NCBI RefSeq assembly: GCF_000090795.2
Contig: NW_003546298.1
Coordinates: forward strand, 140,478-190,204
Source of the DNA: Amphimedon queenslandica
Lineage: Eukaryota; Porifera; Demospongiae; Haplosclerida; Niphatidae
DNA length: 49,727 nt
Direction of reading: 5' to 3'
Part shown: piece after piece, positions 1 to 10,486 of the stretch
Numbering within the stretch: position 1 is the stretch's first letter
How the letters are laid out: every line of letters starts with the position of its first letter
Notes under the pieces: model-generated
Databases searched by the model: none
Seen by the model: only the letters and a program-made list of their open reading frames with translations
What the model was told of the DNA's origin: nothing
Program-made: the position numbers and the translations under genes

Positions 1-115
1 TATTGCTTCACATTTCCTCTTTGGATTGAGTATTTTTACTTTATACGAGTAGACCTAAGTATGCAGAAGGACAAATCATACAAAATATGGCTCATAATAA
101 AATAAACTAACTTAC

Positions 116-463
116 TGTAGTAGCAGATGAGCTGCTGAAATGAGTAGGTGTGGCTAAACTGCTTGATGACATAGTACCAGTAGACACTGTAGCTGAGGAA
201 ACTGTAGTACAAGTAAATGGATTAGTGTGACATGTTGATGTTGAGTGAGGCTTTACAATTTCCATACTAGGCTTTGGCAGTGGTTCAGCTGTCACGGTGA
301 TAGTTAATGCCACGGCACTAGTAATCATAGTAGATTTGGGGGTAGTCTGTGAAGCATTTTGACTAATATTTATAGAATTACTGCTAATCGTCGTCACATT
401 TGCGGGTAAACCAGCTCCAAGTAACTGTAAAAGGTGTAGAGCAGCCAACTTATTTGCATACAT
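116..463 (-). CDS. First exon of a Ser/Thr-rich secretory-type protein (partial)
   Basis: I do not recognise this protein. The open frame starts at an ATG at 461-463 and runs 116 codons to a consensus splice donor (GTAAGT on the minus strand, beginning at 115), so it looks like a first coding exon whose partners lie to the left of the window. The first 20 or so residues (Lys followed by a Leu/Ala-rich stretch ending Gly-Leu-Pro-Ala) resemble a signal peptide. The rest is very rich in Ser and Thr with several N-x-S/T sites, as in a mucin-like extracellular stalk. A palindromic E-box TCACGTGA lies at 526-533, about 63 bases upstream of the ATG. The frame extends upstream to 529 without an ATG. 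The low-complexity composition means it could also be a disordered nuclear protein. The coding call is moderate and the function is unknown. Confidence 0.4.
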
Positions 464-981
464 TATCCCCTCTGTGCACGCCTCTGAGTGACTTCTATAG
501 ATCACGTAACAGTTTACTAATTTGATCACGTGACAGGCTGGCCTAGGCCTGGTTCAAGTTTGATGCAGTTTAGTTTAGTGTACTTCTGCAGGTAGTCTGG
601 TAGATCTATGCAAACTAGCTGTTATCCTTCAGGAGTGCACTTGTTTTATATATGCAATTTGCATGCTAAATTTCTTTTAATTTTGATAATCAAACAGCTA
701 TAGGGGTGAGGTCACGCACCGTAGGTGTCTCATTACTTGTACCTGAAACTGAATGTTTTCAGTAAACACTTTTATAAGAATATGTGTTATTGTAAAATGT
801 CATTATCATGAAACTTGTTATTAACTCATTTTAGTTAGTATTAATTGAGCTGGTACATACTATTGCCAGTGTATATCATACTGTCCAACTATTAAATTAC
901 TGTGATTGTTAACAGCAGAAAACTAAAGTTATGTAACTTGGTATTTTTAACAAGAAGAGCTTTTTGTATTTTTATTCAGCT
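464..981. other. Intergenic; GPCR B-type upstream flank
   Basis: No gene seen. From about 720 to 850 the sequence resembles the region just upstream of the B-type receptors at 5613 and 17552 (shared stretches include the run around 'gtacctgaaa' and 'gtgttattgtaaa'). This shows that the relic starting at 982 was once a full B-type gene unit. Confidence 0.5.
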
Positions 982-1493
982 TGAGACCCTGGGTAGCACT
1001 GACCCTCACCATTGCTATCTGGATACTGTCTGCCGTATTAAGTTCTGTTCATGTTTTTGGTTTTCACTTGTATATTGACATTTGTTTTTCATACTCAGAT
1101 AACATTGGTTTTAGAGTTTATTTCATTTTTTTAATCAGCTATTGTACTTGGGATAATATTCATCACTTCTCTTTGGACCTTTTGTTTCACTAGAAGGTTC
1201 TTCAAAGATCAGTCAGTGATAGCAGGAGAGAGTGTGTATGTCTCAAAAAAGAAGAGACTCTTTGGAATATTTGGAAGCACGTTACTTATCTATGGGATAT
1301 GTTTTGTACCTAGTCTCCTCTTTTTTACATTATCTTTTTACTGATATACCCATTGTGGTTTAGTGTAGTTGCTTTCATTTGCTTCCTCTTCAATACAATA
1401 ATGAGTCCTGTTATGCAGTCGTACTTCAGGCCTGAGATTAAGAGTGTTCTTATTCTTATTTATCATCACCTTCACATTTTTGGATGCTGCTAA
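982..1493 (+). pseudogene. 5'-truncated GPCR pseudogene, B-type
   Basis: This is a relic of the receptor family that fills the window. It begins abruptly in the second intracellular loop, where intact genes read Met-Arg-Pro-Trp; here the Met codon is TTG. It continues through TM4-TM7 to the usual stop at 1491-1493. TM1-TM3 and the DRF motif are missing. A one-base insertion in a T run near 1126-1132 shifts the frame in TM5, and a one-base deletion near 1330-1345, after TM6, shifts it again and brings in stop codons. The segment for the third intracellular loop (FTRRFFKDQSVIAGESV) is almost unchanged at nucleotide level. The flank before it matches those of 5613 and 17552. No functional receptor is possible. 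Confidence 0.85.
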
Positions 1494-1911
1494 AGCATTT
1501 AGTAATTTTAAATGATTGTGATATTTTTTTACCTTTGAACTAATTAGTAGCTTAATAATTTGTGCATTAATTTTTAAGTATAAATTTAAGTAATAATGTA
1601 TATACTGACCATGCACTATAGTCATGTCATGAGCCCATAACATTGTTAAATTTGTCATAACTAATTGATGTACTTACATGTATAATGGTCATTTATTTGT
1701 ATTTGTATTTGTTGATAATGGTCCACTCATTTGCAGTCACATCAAAGTACAATTGATGTATCTTTGAACGTTGTGCCTAGTGCCTTCATTGTTATTACAG
1801 TTGCATGTATCTGAAATATTTTTGGAAAAATTAAGTGTATTGCAATCATCCAGGTCACAAGGACAAGCTACTGTACTTCGTTTTATTTTTTGCTTTTATC
1901 AATGATACCAG

Positions 1912-2582
1912 CGTCCAGCAGTAGCACCTTTTGAGATGACACTAGCTCTGATAGCTAATGGTGTGGTACTATCTATCACACTCTATCAAAGGAAGTCCTT
2001 GAATCAACAATTTACTGGCACATCTTGTATTGAATCTGCTGTACCTTTCTTTGATTATCATTGGACTAGCTGCTGGTGAGTGGATCTTTGGTATTATGAA
2101 TCAGGAGAAAAGGGCAACATGTTACTTCATTGATTTAATTTTTTGGTAGATGGTACTAGTCATATGATTGACACTAGCTGCTATATCATTTGATATTTTT
2201 TGGTCTGTATCTATCTGTCCTTCATCATCTGCTGGAATTGGATTCATTCTTTTTTCAGTTATTGTACTTGGGATAATATTCATCACTTCTTTTTGGACCT
2301 TTTGTTTCACTAGAAGGTTCTTCAAAGATCAGTCAGTGATAGCAGGAGAGAGTGTGTATGCCTTAAAAAAAGAAGAGACTCTTTGGAATATTTGGAAGCA
2401 TGATGGGATATACTTTGTACCTGTATTTATTGATTCATTAGTGTTCTTTAAATTAGTTGGTATAATTTTGTTTTAACGTCAATTGCATTATTACAGTAGC
2501 TAATCCTGTTGCCCAGTTTTACTTCAGGCCTGAAACTAAGAGTGTTCTTGTGACACATTGTCCTCTTCACATGTATGCTGCC
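1912..2582 (+). pseudogene. Internally deleted GPCR pseudogene, B-type
   Basis: A second dead copy. It starts near the N-terminal 'GPAVA' segment and has lost the ATG. It carries TM1 with the ANG motif, a deletion in the TM1-TM2 loop, TM2 and the first extracellular loop, and an in-frame stop where intact copies read Trp-Trp. A deletion then joins the start of TM3 (AISFD) directly to the second extracellular loop, removing the DRF motif and TM4. The third intracellular loop is readable but frameshifted by an extra A in the 'aaaaaa' run near 2366. TM6 is damaged, and a recognisable 'QFYFRPE' C-terminal segment follows. The preceding flank (about 1765-1830) is of B type. Confidence 0.85.
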
Positions 2583-2599
2583 AATTCATTTTAATTCTC

Positions 2600-3229
2600 A
2601 TTCATTAAAAAAGCCTTTGTCCTCTTTCAATAATTCTGATATGTTTTCCATATGCTTAACAGATCAGTGTAATTTGTTTGATGTTACTATATTTTATGTT
2701 AAATGAAGCACACCATTATAGGAAAGCAATTATACAATGGGGTAGAAACTGTCTTATTTCATTTGTCTGTCCATACTATAGTAAATATGTTTTTGATTTT
2801 TATATTGGCAGTTTGGTTGGAGCATTAAGAGCATTTCTTTTCTCTTGGTCATGTGGTTTTTAATTTATCTCCTTGCAAAAACACTATCTACACACTGAGA
2901 CTGCTTTGGTAACATAAATTTATATTTGTTTAATTCTTTTTTGTTGGTCATTATTGAATTAGCATTGTTTGTGTGCACTGCTAATGCTATACTGTGCTAT
3001 GTTATTGTTGCATTATTGTTTTAGTTTCATACTACTTGTATTGTCTTCAGCAAAACTTATGTACTTAATGTCTATGCTTAATGTAAGTAACGTTATCATG
3101 TAAGTTTAGTCAGTTGCAATAATTAGTATGAGATAATAGCTTGTTGTTTGCTACGACATTGACTGTATTTTAAATACTGCAATAAGTTATATTTTAAAAA
3201 GAGACCAGCAGTATAGCAGAGAGCCTAGC
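2600..3229 (+). repeat. Duplicated upstream flank of A-type GPCR
   Basis: No gene here. The stretch matches about 14230-14840, the region upstream of the next A-type receptor, with small indels only. Shared blocks include 'cttatttcatttg' and 'tttttatattggcag'. The reverse complement of about 34640-34830, upstream of the minus-strand receptor at 34619, is also related. It probably contains the A-type promoter; I see no clear TATA box. Confidence 0.7.
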
Positions 3230-4141
3230 ATGGATGGCAACTTGACTTTTACTGGTGAGTTCAGTGGTCCAGCAGTAGCAGCAGTCCTTACTGTTGAGAT
3301 GATACTAGCTCTGATAGCTAATGGTGTGGTACTATCTATTACACTCTGTCGAAGGAAGTCCTTGAAACAATCATCAACAATATTCTTCACTTCTCTTATA
3401 CTGGCACACCTTGTATTGAATCTACTCTACCTTCCCTTCAGAATCATTGCATTAGCTGCTGGTGAATGGATCTTTGGTAGTACAGATGAGGAGAAGAGAG
3501 GGACTTGTAGATTCTTTGATGTGTTTATTTATATTTGGATGGTACTGGTCATATCCATGACACTAGCTGCTATATCATTTGATCGGTTTCTCTTTATTGT
3601 CAAACCACATCTTCACAAGCGGTTCATGAGACCCTGGGTAGCACTGACCCTCACCGTTGCTATCTGGATACTGTCTGCTGTATTGAGTTCTATTTATTCT
3701 TTTGGGTTTCAGTTAAAATTTGATTCCCATTATAATTGTTCAGTAACAATTAGCATAAGCCTTGGTGTCTCTGCTATCATTTTAGCTTTTATTTTTAATG
3801 GGATAATATTCATCACTTCTCTTTGGACCTTTTGTTTCACTAGAAGGTTCTTCAAAGATCAGTCAGTGATAGCAGGAGAGAGTGTGTATGCTTCAAAAGA
3901 GAAGAGACTCTTTGGAATATTTGGATGCATGTTACTTGTCTATGCTATATGCTTTGTACCTGGTGTCCTCTACTTCCTGCTTCTTCTGTTTATTAATGTG
4001 CCATTGTGGTTGAATATTGTAGTTATTGTTTGTTTCCTCTTCATTACAGTAGCTAGTCCTCTTATCCAGTCATACTTCAGGCCTGACATTAAGAGTGTTC
4101 TTGTTTTATATTGCCCTTTTCACTTTTGTGTTTGCTGCTGA
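3230..4141 (+). CDS. Rhodopsin-family-like GPCR, A-type copy 1
   Basis: A 303-residue, single-exon seven-transmembrane receptor, presumably in the plasma membrane and coupled to G proteins; ligand unknown. Seen in sequence: N-glycosylation site N-L-T at 4-6; TM1 with the Ala-Asn-Gly motif (Asn31); Cys93 and Cys170 as a likely extracellular disulfide; Asp118-Arg119-Phe120 in place of D/ERY; Trp146 in TM4; basic third intracellular loop (about 203-227); Pro244 in TM6 without the usual CWxP Trp; Ser276-Pro277...Tyr282 in place of NPxxY; and a Cys-rich tail that may be palmitoylated. The usual TM2 Asp is His60. Its second extracellular loop is the most divergent among A-type copies. The ATG matches the start of the other copies. 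It heads the first tandem block. Confidence 0.9.
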   Translation: MDGNLTFTGEFSGPAVAAVLTVEMILALIANGVVLSITLCRRKSLKQSSTIFFTSLILAHLVLNLLYLPFRIIALAAGEWIFGSTDEEKRGTCRFFDVFIYIWMVLVISMTLAAISFDRFLFIVKPHLHKRFMRPWVALTLTVAIWILSAVLSSIYSFGFQLKFDSHYNCSVTISISLGVSAIILAFIFNGIIFITSLWTFCFTRRFFKDQSVIAGESVYASKEKRLFGIFGCMLLVYAICFVPGVLYFLLLLFINVPLWLNIVVIVCFLFITVASPLIQSYFRPDIKSVLVLYCPFHFCVCC

Positions 4142-5612
4142 AACTTATTAAAACTTGTTTCTTAATTTGTTTTTTTGTACACCTTAGTGCTACTCATAAT
4201 GTTTGAATTCATTGTTTTGTAGCACTCTCAATTTTTAAAGCATAAACCTGCAAGCATGCATGATCCATGCTGATGATTAAATCTCATATTTCAGAAGCTT
4301 GAAATCACTTTTGCCAACTTAGGTAACTTCTAGTAATAAAGAAATCCAATCGTCACATGTGTTCATTTCACTTGTTTTTATAATTAGTAACACGGTAGCA
4401 TTACTAAGTAGAATTTGCCCCCCTTCAAAATGGCTGCCACAACTTTTGCAGCCTTGCTATATATTTCATTAGAATGCTGCTACATCGAAATAGATAGTAT
4501 AGTACACTCATGGATGTGATCAGAAAATGGTCGTGACTGGAGATACACATGCACATATTGTATAGCTGGGTTATTGCATGGCCTCTAATTTTCATTGTCT
4601 AAATTTTTATTGGAATTGATTTTTATCATTACAAAATTTAGTTAATATTTTTTGATGTTGCTATAAGTCAAGAGTGCATTGTACATAGTCTACTTGTGAT
4701 TAATTTTACTTGATTGGAGCCTGCACAGAAAATTAATTCTACATGAAATGGACTAGCTTAGCTCACATTTTGTCTGTGTGGGGCTTGCTCCAGTTAGTTA
4801 TGTAGTCAAATTTGTTCTAAGCTTCAGTGGATGCATCTTATGATACCTTGTATAATGATATACATGTGTGTATATTAGATTAATTTTGTTATTTTGCTCC
4901 TATTGTGTTATATTCATAATGGAGACTCTTAAAACTAGTTGTATCCTATAAGAATTTTAGGCCTTTCTTGATTATAATATGTACTATGTACTTTGAGTCT
5001 AAATCGTTTCTTGTCTTAGATGTTATACTATACTGTGCTGTGTAACCTGAACTACAGTTTGTATTTGTAATGTGATAAAAGTTCTTTTTCACTCTTCAAT
5101 CATGTCATGTTCTCGTGATATTGGACCCCCAACTCAGTTTGAGTAATCCCACTATTGTTTTTGTTTTGATTTTTTTGTGTTTTTTGTTTCCTACTTACAA
5201 ATGTATCCTTTTGTTTGTTTGTAGTGTTTAGGTTCCTTTGTTTTTCTTTTACTTATTATCAAAGTTGTTGCTATTATTGTCATTGTTGCTGTTATTGTTT
5301 TGTTATTGCTATTACTATTATTTGTGTTTTGGGATTTGTTTATTATTACTATAACAAATAATATTAATTGTCCAATTATTTGCAGCTGTTGAATGTTGTG
5401 CCTAGTGCCTATGTACCTGAAATTGAAATTAGTTAATGTTTTTATAAAAATAAGTGTTATTGTAAAGTGCTTAAATTTGTTATAATCAACTTAGTATTTT
5501 TTATTTGAATTGATTGATTGAGGCAATGTTCTTATAATGCTTTACGTATAAGTAACTGTGCTTGTGTGGGAAAAAGTCAAGTGTTTTTGGCTTTAATTAG
5601 TTCACAAGCTAC
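4142..5612. repeat. Spacer between A and B receptor genes (duplicated)
   Basis: No gene seen in 1.47 kb. The sequence is copied at about 15744-17551, and in part at about 37490-38150, with recognisable blocks such as 'ggtaacttctagtaataa', 'gaaatagatagtatag' and 'ggagactcttaaaactag'. The last 60 bases before the B gene (including 'aaaaagtcaagtg' and 'ggctttaattag') are nearly identical before 17552 and probably hold promoter or 5'UTR elements. Confidence 0.7.
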
Positions 5613-6512
5613 ATGGAAAGCAACTCTACCTTTTCTGATCAGTTCAGTGGCCCAGCAGTAGCAGCAGTTCTTATTGTTGAGGTGATACTAGCTCTGATAG
5701 CTAATGGTGTGGTACTATCTGTCACACTCTATCAAAGGAAGTCATTAAAGCAACCATCAACAATATTTTTCACTTCTCTCATACTGGCACATCTTGTATT
5801 CAATCTACTTTTTGTTCCTTTCATTATCATTGGATTAGCTGCTAGTGAGTGGATCTCTGATAGTACAGATGAAGAGAAGAGAGGGACTTGCTACTTTTTT
5901 CTTTATATTTATTGGTGGATTCTCCCAGTCATATCCATCACACTAGCTGCTATATCATTTGATCGGTTTCTCTTTATTGTCAAACCACATCTTCATAAAC
6001 AGTTCATGAGACCCTGGGTAGCCCTGATCCTCACCATTGCTATCTGGATACTGTCTGCTGTATTGAGCATTGTTCATCTCTTTGGGTTACGCTTGTATAC
6101 TGATATTTGTCTTTCATCATCTGCTGACATTGGCTTTGTTGTCTATTTTATTCTTTTATTAGCTATTGTACTTGGGATAATATTCATCCTTTCTCTTTGG
6201 ACCTTTTGTTTCACTAGAAGGTTCTTCAAAGATCAGTCAGTGATAGCAGGAGAGAGTGTGTATGCCTCAAAAAAGAAGAGACTCTTTGGAATATTTGGAT
6301 GCATGTTACTCATCCATGGGATATGCTTCATACCTGGTGTCCTCTACTTCCTACTTCTCCTGTTTATTGATGTACCATTGTGGCTTAACTTTGCTGCTAT
6401 TATTTGCTTCCACTTCGTTACTGTAGCTAATCCTGTTATGCAGTCATACTTCAGGCCTGAGATTAAAAGTGTTCTTTTCAGACGTCCACTTCATATTTGT
6501 GTATGCTGCTAA
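5613..6512 (+). CDS. Rhodopsin-family-like GPCR, B-type copy 1
   Basis: A 299-residue intronless receptor of the same family. The N-terminus carries an N-S-T glycosylation site. It keeps the ANG motif in TM1, His at the TM2 Asp position, DRF after TM3, Trp in TM4, the conserved loop FTRRFFKDQSVIAGESV, and a genuine Asn-Pro in TM7 (ANPVMQSYF), unlike the Ser-Pro of the A-type genes. The tail ends with an Arg-Arg-Pro segment and three Cys. Its nearest relative in the window is the gene at 17552, which shares the upstream flank and has the same short second extracellular loop with a single Cys. The start is fixed by the conserved M-E-S-N beginning. The function beyond a GPCR role is unknown. Confidence 0.9.
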   Translation: MESNSTFSDQFSGPAVAAVLIVEVILALIANGVVLSVTLYQRKSLKQPSTIFFTSLILAHLVFNLLFVPFIIIGLAASEWISDSTDEEKRGTCYFFLYIYWWILPVISITLAAISFDRFLFIVKPHLHKQFMRPWVALILTIAIWILSAVLSIVHLFGLRLYTDICLSSSADIGFVVYFILLLAIVLGIIFILSLWTFCFTRRFFKDQSVIAGESVYASKKKRLFGIFGCMLLIHGICFIPGVLYFLLLLFIDVPLWLNFAAIICFHFVTVANPVMQSYFRPEIKSVLFRRPLHICVCC

Positions 6513-6703
6513 AGTATGCTCATTTTTTTAAATGTGCCATTTTTTATATTTTTGTTGTTATGTTATACCTTTTTGATTATGCTAGCAGAGTGATATACTT
6601 AGGCATTAGTAAAAAGTAAAAGTGTTACTTACATCTTTCCTAATGAGAAGAGATGTGATACTGATAGGGTACTATAAAATTATCATTGTCATTATAATCA
6701 TCA

Positions 6704-6741
6704 TTCTATCATGCCTAGTTGCAATTGACCAATCAGATTGC
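6704..6741 (+). repeat. 38-bp repeat, left copy (partner 8603-8640)
   Basis: Direct repeat containing 'ttgaccaatcagattgc'; it differs from 8603-8640 at one base. It includes a CCAAT box. A reverse-complement relative sits at 8508-8545. Confidence 0.85.
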
Positions 6742-6825
6742 TTGATTTTAGGTTCATAAATAGCTTATTTACCACTGGGAGGTATAATAAGTAATTTCCC
6801 GGGCAATAGGAGGTTGATAAGTATA

Positions 6826-6926
6826 GGTTATACACCAAGGTCGAGGTTTCTATGGGATTTATTGACTGAGGGACGCAGTCCCGAGGTCAATAAATGCCAT
6901 AGAAACCGAGACCGAAGTGTATAACC
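6826..6926. repeat. 101-bp imperfect palindrome (hairpin)
   Basis: Two arms of about 46 bases, from 'ggttatacac' at 6826-6835 to 'gtgtataacc' at 6917-6926, pair with roughly six to eight mismatches around a loop of about 9 bases near 6872-6880. The arms include 'ggtttctatgg' and its complement 'ccatagaaacc'. It lies inside the left part of the recombinase element and may be a separate foldback element or a recombination site. Confidence 0.85.
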
Positions 6927-7138
6927 GTGTTCTACCATGCGGCCGTCCAATCAGATTAGTTGCATTTCTTGTAGCTAGGATACACAAAAAGTATAAAAAT
7001 CCTTACCATTAGCAACCAATTCATTTTAAGTCACGCACTAGAATGGAAAAGCAACTAGACATGCTCGTCTGTTCTCAAAAGATGCGACTAACACAGCCGC
7101 CATTGATAGCTCTGGGAATGCCTATTTTTCGTCATAAT

Positions 7139-8389
7139 ATGACTGCCCCGCCTACTTCATTAGTGCTATCACCTTAGCGATCTCGTTTCACAAAGGCCGT
7201 ATCGGACGAAGATTTAAAAGATGCATAAGAGCACTGTGAGCCATGCACAACTAAAAAAAGCAATATATGGGTAGAAAATATATGGAATGACTGGTGCAAG
7301 GAAAGAATGAAAAGATTTGGAGATGCTCCAACAAGGCCACCCTTCTTAATGGAGAACAGGCAAGTTCTCAATGATTGGATGTCTAAGTTCATCTTGGAAA
7401 TACGCAGAATGGATGGGAAGCAATATCCACCAAATACGTTGTATGCAATTACATGTGGAATTTTGCGTAACATTAGGAAAAATTGTCCAGATATCAACTT
7501 CTTCAAAGATCACGAGTTTGATGGCTTTAGGAAGACGTTAGATTTCGAAATGAAGAGATTAAAATCTGCTGGAATTGCAGGAACAGTTAAACGAGTCGAC
7601 CCGATATCATTTCAAGAAGAAGAAGAGCTGTGGTCTAAAGGAATATTAGGAAGCAGCTCTCCTCAAGTACTATTGAATACTGTCATTTATATGTGTGGGC
7701 TATACTTTGCCTTACAAAGTGGGCAGGAGCATCAAGAACTACAATTCGATCAAATAAATATCGAAACAGCATCTAACTGTAAAAAATGTGTCATTTATAG
7801 AGAAAATTCATCGAAGAATAATCCAGGAGGATTGAAGCATAGAAAAATTGAGCCATAAACAGTTCAACATTTTGAAAATAGCATAAACCCATCTCGTTGC
7901 TTTGTGTCATTACTACAAAAGTACATCAGTCATTGCCCACCCATCGAAGAAAGAAAAAGGAGATGTTTCTATTTGACAGCACTAAGAAAACCAAAAAGTG
8001 ACATATGGTACTCTAATGTTCCTGTTGGGCATAACACATTATCAAATACTGTTAAAAGAATGTTTGCTGCAGCAGGAATTGATGGTTACAAAACAAACCA
8101 CTCACTTCGCGTGACTGCTGCTACTAGACTATTTCAAGCTGGTGTTGATGAACAATTAATCATGAAAAGAACAGGTCACAGAAGCACGGATGGTGTACGA
8201 ATTTATAAGCGTACTTCAGATCAACAAAATGAGGACGTTTCAGCAATATTACAACAAACAAAAACAGCAGTCGTTAATGATGATACCAATTCACTTCATT
8301 CTCCGAAACGTCAAAAATTATTTCTAGACGAAGAAAGGCACTTCAGCTTCAATAACTGCACAAACATACATATAACAATTCAAAAATAA
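7139..8389 (+). pseudogene. Tyrosine recombinase of Crypton/KIAA1958-like type, stop-interrupted
   Basis: One continuous frame of about 416 codons interrupted by three in-frame stops: TAG at 7175, TAA at 7226 and TAA at 7856. The N-terminal half has the SAM-like core-binding region with the Trp-rich pattern around NIWNDW and the 'YPPNTLYAITCGILRNI' helix. The C-terminal half has the catalytic region: NHSLRVTAATRLFQAG (H-x-x-R box), then a GHRS..GVRIYKR segment that supplies the second His and the nucleophile Tyr. This arrangement is the DUF3504-type recombinase of Crypton elements and of host proteins such as KIAA1958 and ZMYM relatives. The catalytic boxes are intact, so the inactivation is recent. 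The ATG at 7139 is the farthest upstream in frame; the real start is uncertain. Confidence 0.8.
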
Positions 8390-8507
8390 CAATACTAATA
8401 ATATTATTGTCAATTAAGTTATTCATTACTGAAATTTCCCAAACTTTAGCAGAGGTATCTAAATAATTTTCCGGGGTATTATAAGTGATTTAGACACCTC
8501 ATATAAT

Positions 8508-8545
8508 GCAATCTGATTGGTCAATTCAAAACAAGCATGGTAGAA
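8508..8545 (-). repeat. Inverted relative of the 38-bp repeat
   Basis: Reads, on the minus strand, like 6704-6741 with changes in the middle ('ttctaccatgc ... ttgaccaatcagattgc'). It may pair with 6930-6958 as terminal inverted repeats of the inner recombinase element. Confidence 0.7.
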
Positions 8546-8602
8546 GTAATTTTCTTGACAGTCGGAGGTTAATAAGTAGCCCGGGAGGTTAATAAGTTTG
8601 AC

Positions 8603-8640
8603 TTCTATCATGCCTAGTTGTAATTGACCAATCAGATTGC
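8603..8640 (+). repeat. 38-bp repeat, right copy (partner 6704-6741)
   Basis: Direct partner of 6704-6741; differs by one base. Confidence 0.85.
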
Positions 8641-8779
8641 AGGTTGATTTTTCAAGATGGTGGTTGTTTTTATGATTGTCAAACACTTATAACTCTTTTA
8701 TCTTATGTTGTCAGCCTTATAAATGGCTTAGATGAGCTCTCCTTCACTGAGCGATTCCCTCATACCTTTAAAGTGGACT

Positions 8780-9470
8780 GTAATGTAGCATACCTTTATA
8801 ATGTGTTATACCTTTTTGATTATTTTAGTGAAGTGATATACTTGTAATGTAATTTGTAAATCATCATCAATACAACATCATCATCATAAAATATAAAATT
8901 ATTTCATCAATACATCATAAAATTATTTCCTATGTAATTTGTTCCATTTGTAATGAGAAGAGACATAATCATGATAGGGTACTATAAAATTATCATTGTC
9001 ATCATAATCATCATTTTATGATTATTATTAAGCCGCTCTAATTTTTCCTATTTGACAAGTGGGGCTGCAGACAGATGATAGTATACAAAGAAAAGCAAGA
9101 AATACAAATAATAAAATTATGAATTACTGATATGAGTGTATGTTTAGGGGCTTTGAAAAGCAATGAACCTTAATATTGCAATGGCTTTATTAATTATTAT
9201 ATAATTTCTCATTTGTATTTTCCACACTCCTTGAACTGCTCTCTGCACTCAGTGTTTATATTATTTTTGCACTAGCTGTTGCTACTTGTGGTGATACAGT
9301 ATTTCCATGACATCATCATAACACATAAACTTTATGGATATTGTAGGTATAATTGCTAATGCACCATTATTACCTCAAAATAGGGATGACATGTGTACAG
9401 ATGTCATTTATGTTGGGTTTTGCTCTAATTAACAATCCATCAATTTCCTGTCATTCTATTATCTAAACTT
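8780..9470 (+). repeat. Second copy of receptor 3' flank
   Basis: No gene. The first 250 bases repeat the flank already present before the recombinase element (about 6555-6703), with shared runs such as 'gatagggtactataaaattatcattgtcat'-type sequence split by small differences. The rest, to about 9470, matches about 18490-19140 downstream of the receptor at 17552. So the flank is present on both sides of the mobile element. Confidence 0.65.
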
Positions 9471-10486
9471 GCTTAATGACCATCAGCCTCATGTGAGAAG
9501 GGAGAAGGTTTTGATGTTTTGCAAGGGCCATTCCCCAGAATCCTGCCTGTAACCACAGCTGAGGGGTTAGTAACAACCCCAGGGGTACATGGATAAGACC
9601 AACTGCATCAATGGTAGGAGTACAGCTGGTCATGACAAGTCAATGCTGCCAAATGGTCAAGTGCCAACAGTGTGATGCCAAGGCTGTGAGGGGGAGCATT
9701 TGAGCTTACCACACTGGCAGGTGGCCCATAGCATGTCATTGCCACTGACTGGCCCATCACTAACAGCATATGTGCAGATGGCCATACAGATATACCCATC
9801 ACAGCCAGTGTGGTATGTCAACGTCAGCGAATGGTTTTGCACCAACAGTGGGCATACCATGGGTAACCAGTGGTTATGCCCCCTATCGGCACAGGATGGG
9901 AACCCATTATGAGCAAGAGAGCTGGGTTTGGGGTTGTGCCCCACATTGTAAGAAGGGGCCATTCAGAGCTGCCCTCCCCAGGAGGCCAAATAAGGCTTAG
10001 GTTGGTTGTAGGCAGACTGGGGGAGTGAGTGATGGGAACAAACAAAGCCAGAGATGCCGCAGGCATCTCACTCGCGAAACATTGGTGGAAGAGAAAATAC
10101 AATAGGTATGGCAGCATCATATGCAAAATTATACTGATAAAAGCAACAACATGAAATAATTAACTAAAGAAACAAATAGGAATATTAACAACAAAAGGCC
10201 CAACACAGCACAAACCAAAACAAGCGTAATAGTTTTAAGATATTTCTATAATTGTTTTCACCTTCTTGCACTTGCAGCTAGGCACTTATTAAGACTTATA
10301 TAGGTTCTCTCTGCCTCAAAATGCTTTTAGACATGTCTTTAGACAGTATCTCTGTTCTGTTGCTGTTAGAATGCACATAACTTTGTCCCATGTGTAAGCT
10401 CCATTTTATTTGCTGTGGCCACATCTACTTACGTAAAGGAGTGTGGGCAAGTGGTTGCTAAGGCTTGTTATTTTGTCTAATACAAG

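Larger units (their letters stand above)
6704..8640 (+). mobile_element. Crypton-like tyrosine-recombinase element
   Basis: An insertion in the flank after the B receptor, absent at the equivalent place after 18454. It contains one tyrosine-recombinase reading frame (7139-8389), now broken by stops. A 38-base sequence occurs at both limits in the same orientation (6704-6741 and 8603-8640, about 37 of 38 bases identical). An inverted relative lies at 8508-8545 and a shorter direct relative at 6930-6958. Short repeats of the form 'ggaggttaataagt' occur near both ends. The true ends are uncertain: either the outer direct repeats, or the 6930/8508 inverted pair as termini. Crypton elements are DNA transposons that use a tyrosine recombinase; terminal inverted repeats are not typical of them, so the repeats may be nested non-autonomous elements. 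Confidence 0.65.

Noticed and set aside
957-981. Possible splice acceptor (T-rich run ending CAG) before the receptor relic at 982
   Set aside because: Intact members are intronless and the relic has two frameshifts, so the resemblance is taken as chance.
7174-7506. Minus-strand open frame opposite the recombinase
   Set aside because: It mirrors the coding strand of the tyrosine recombinase, which has clear family motifs; the reverse frame has none.
9608-10126. Several overlapping open frames on both strands
   Set aside because: They come from the GC-rich, stop-poor non-coding end of the DIRS-like element; none shows a recognisable motif.
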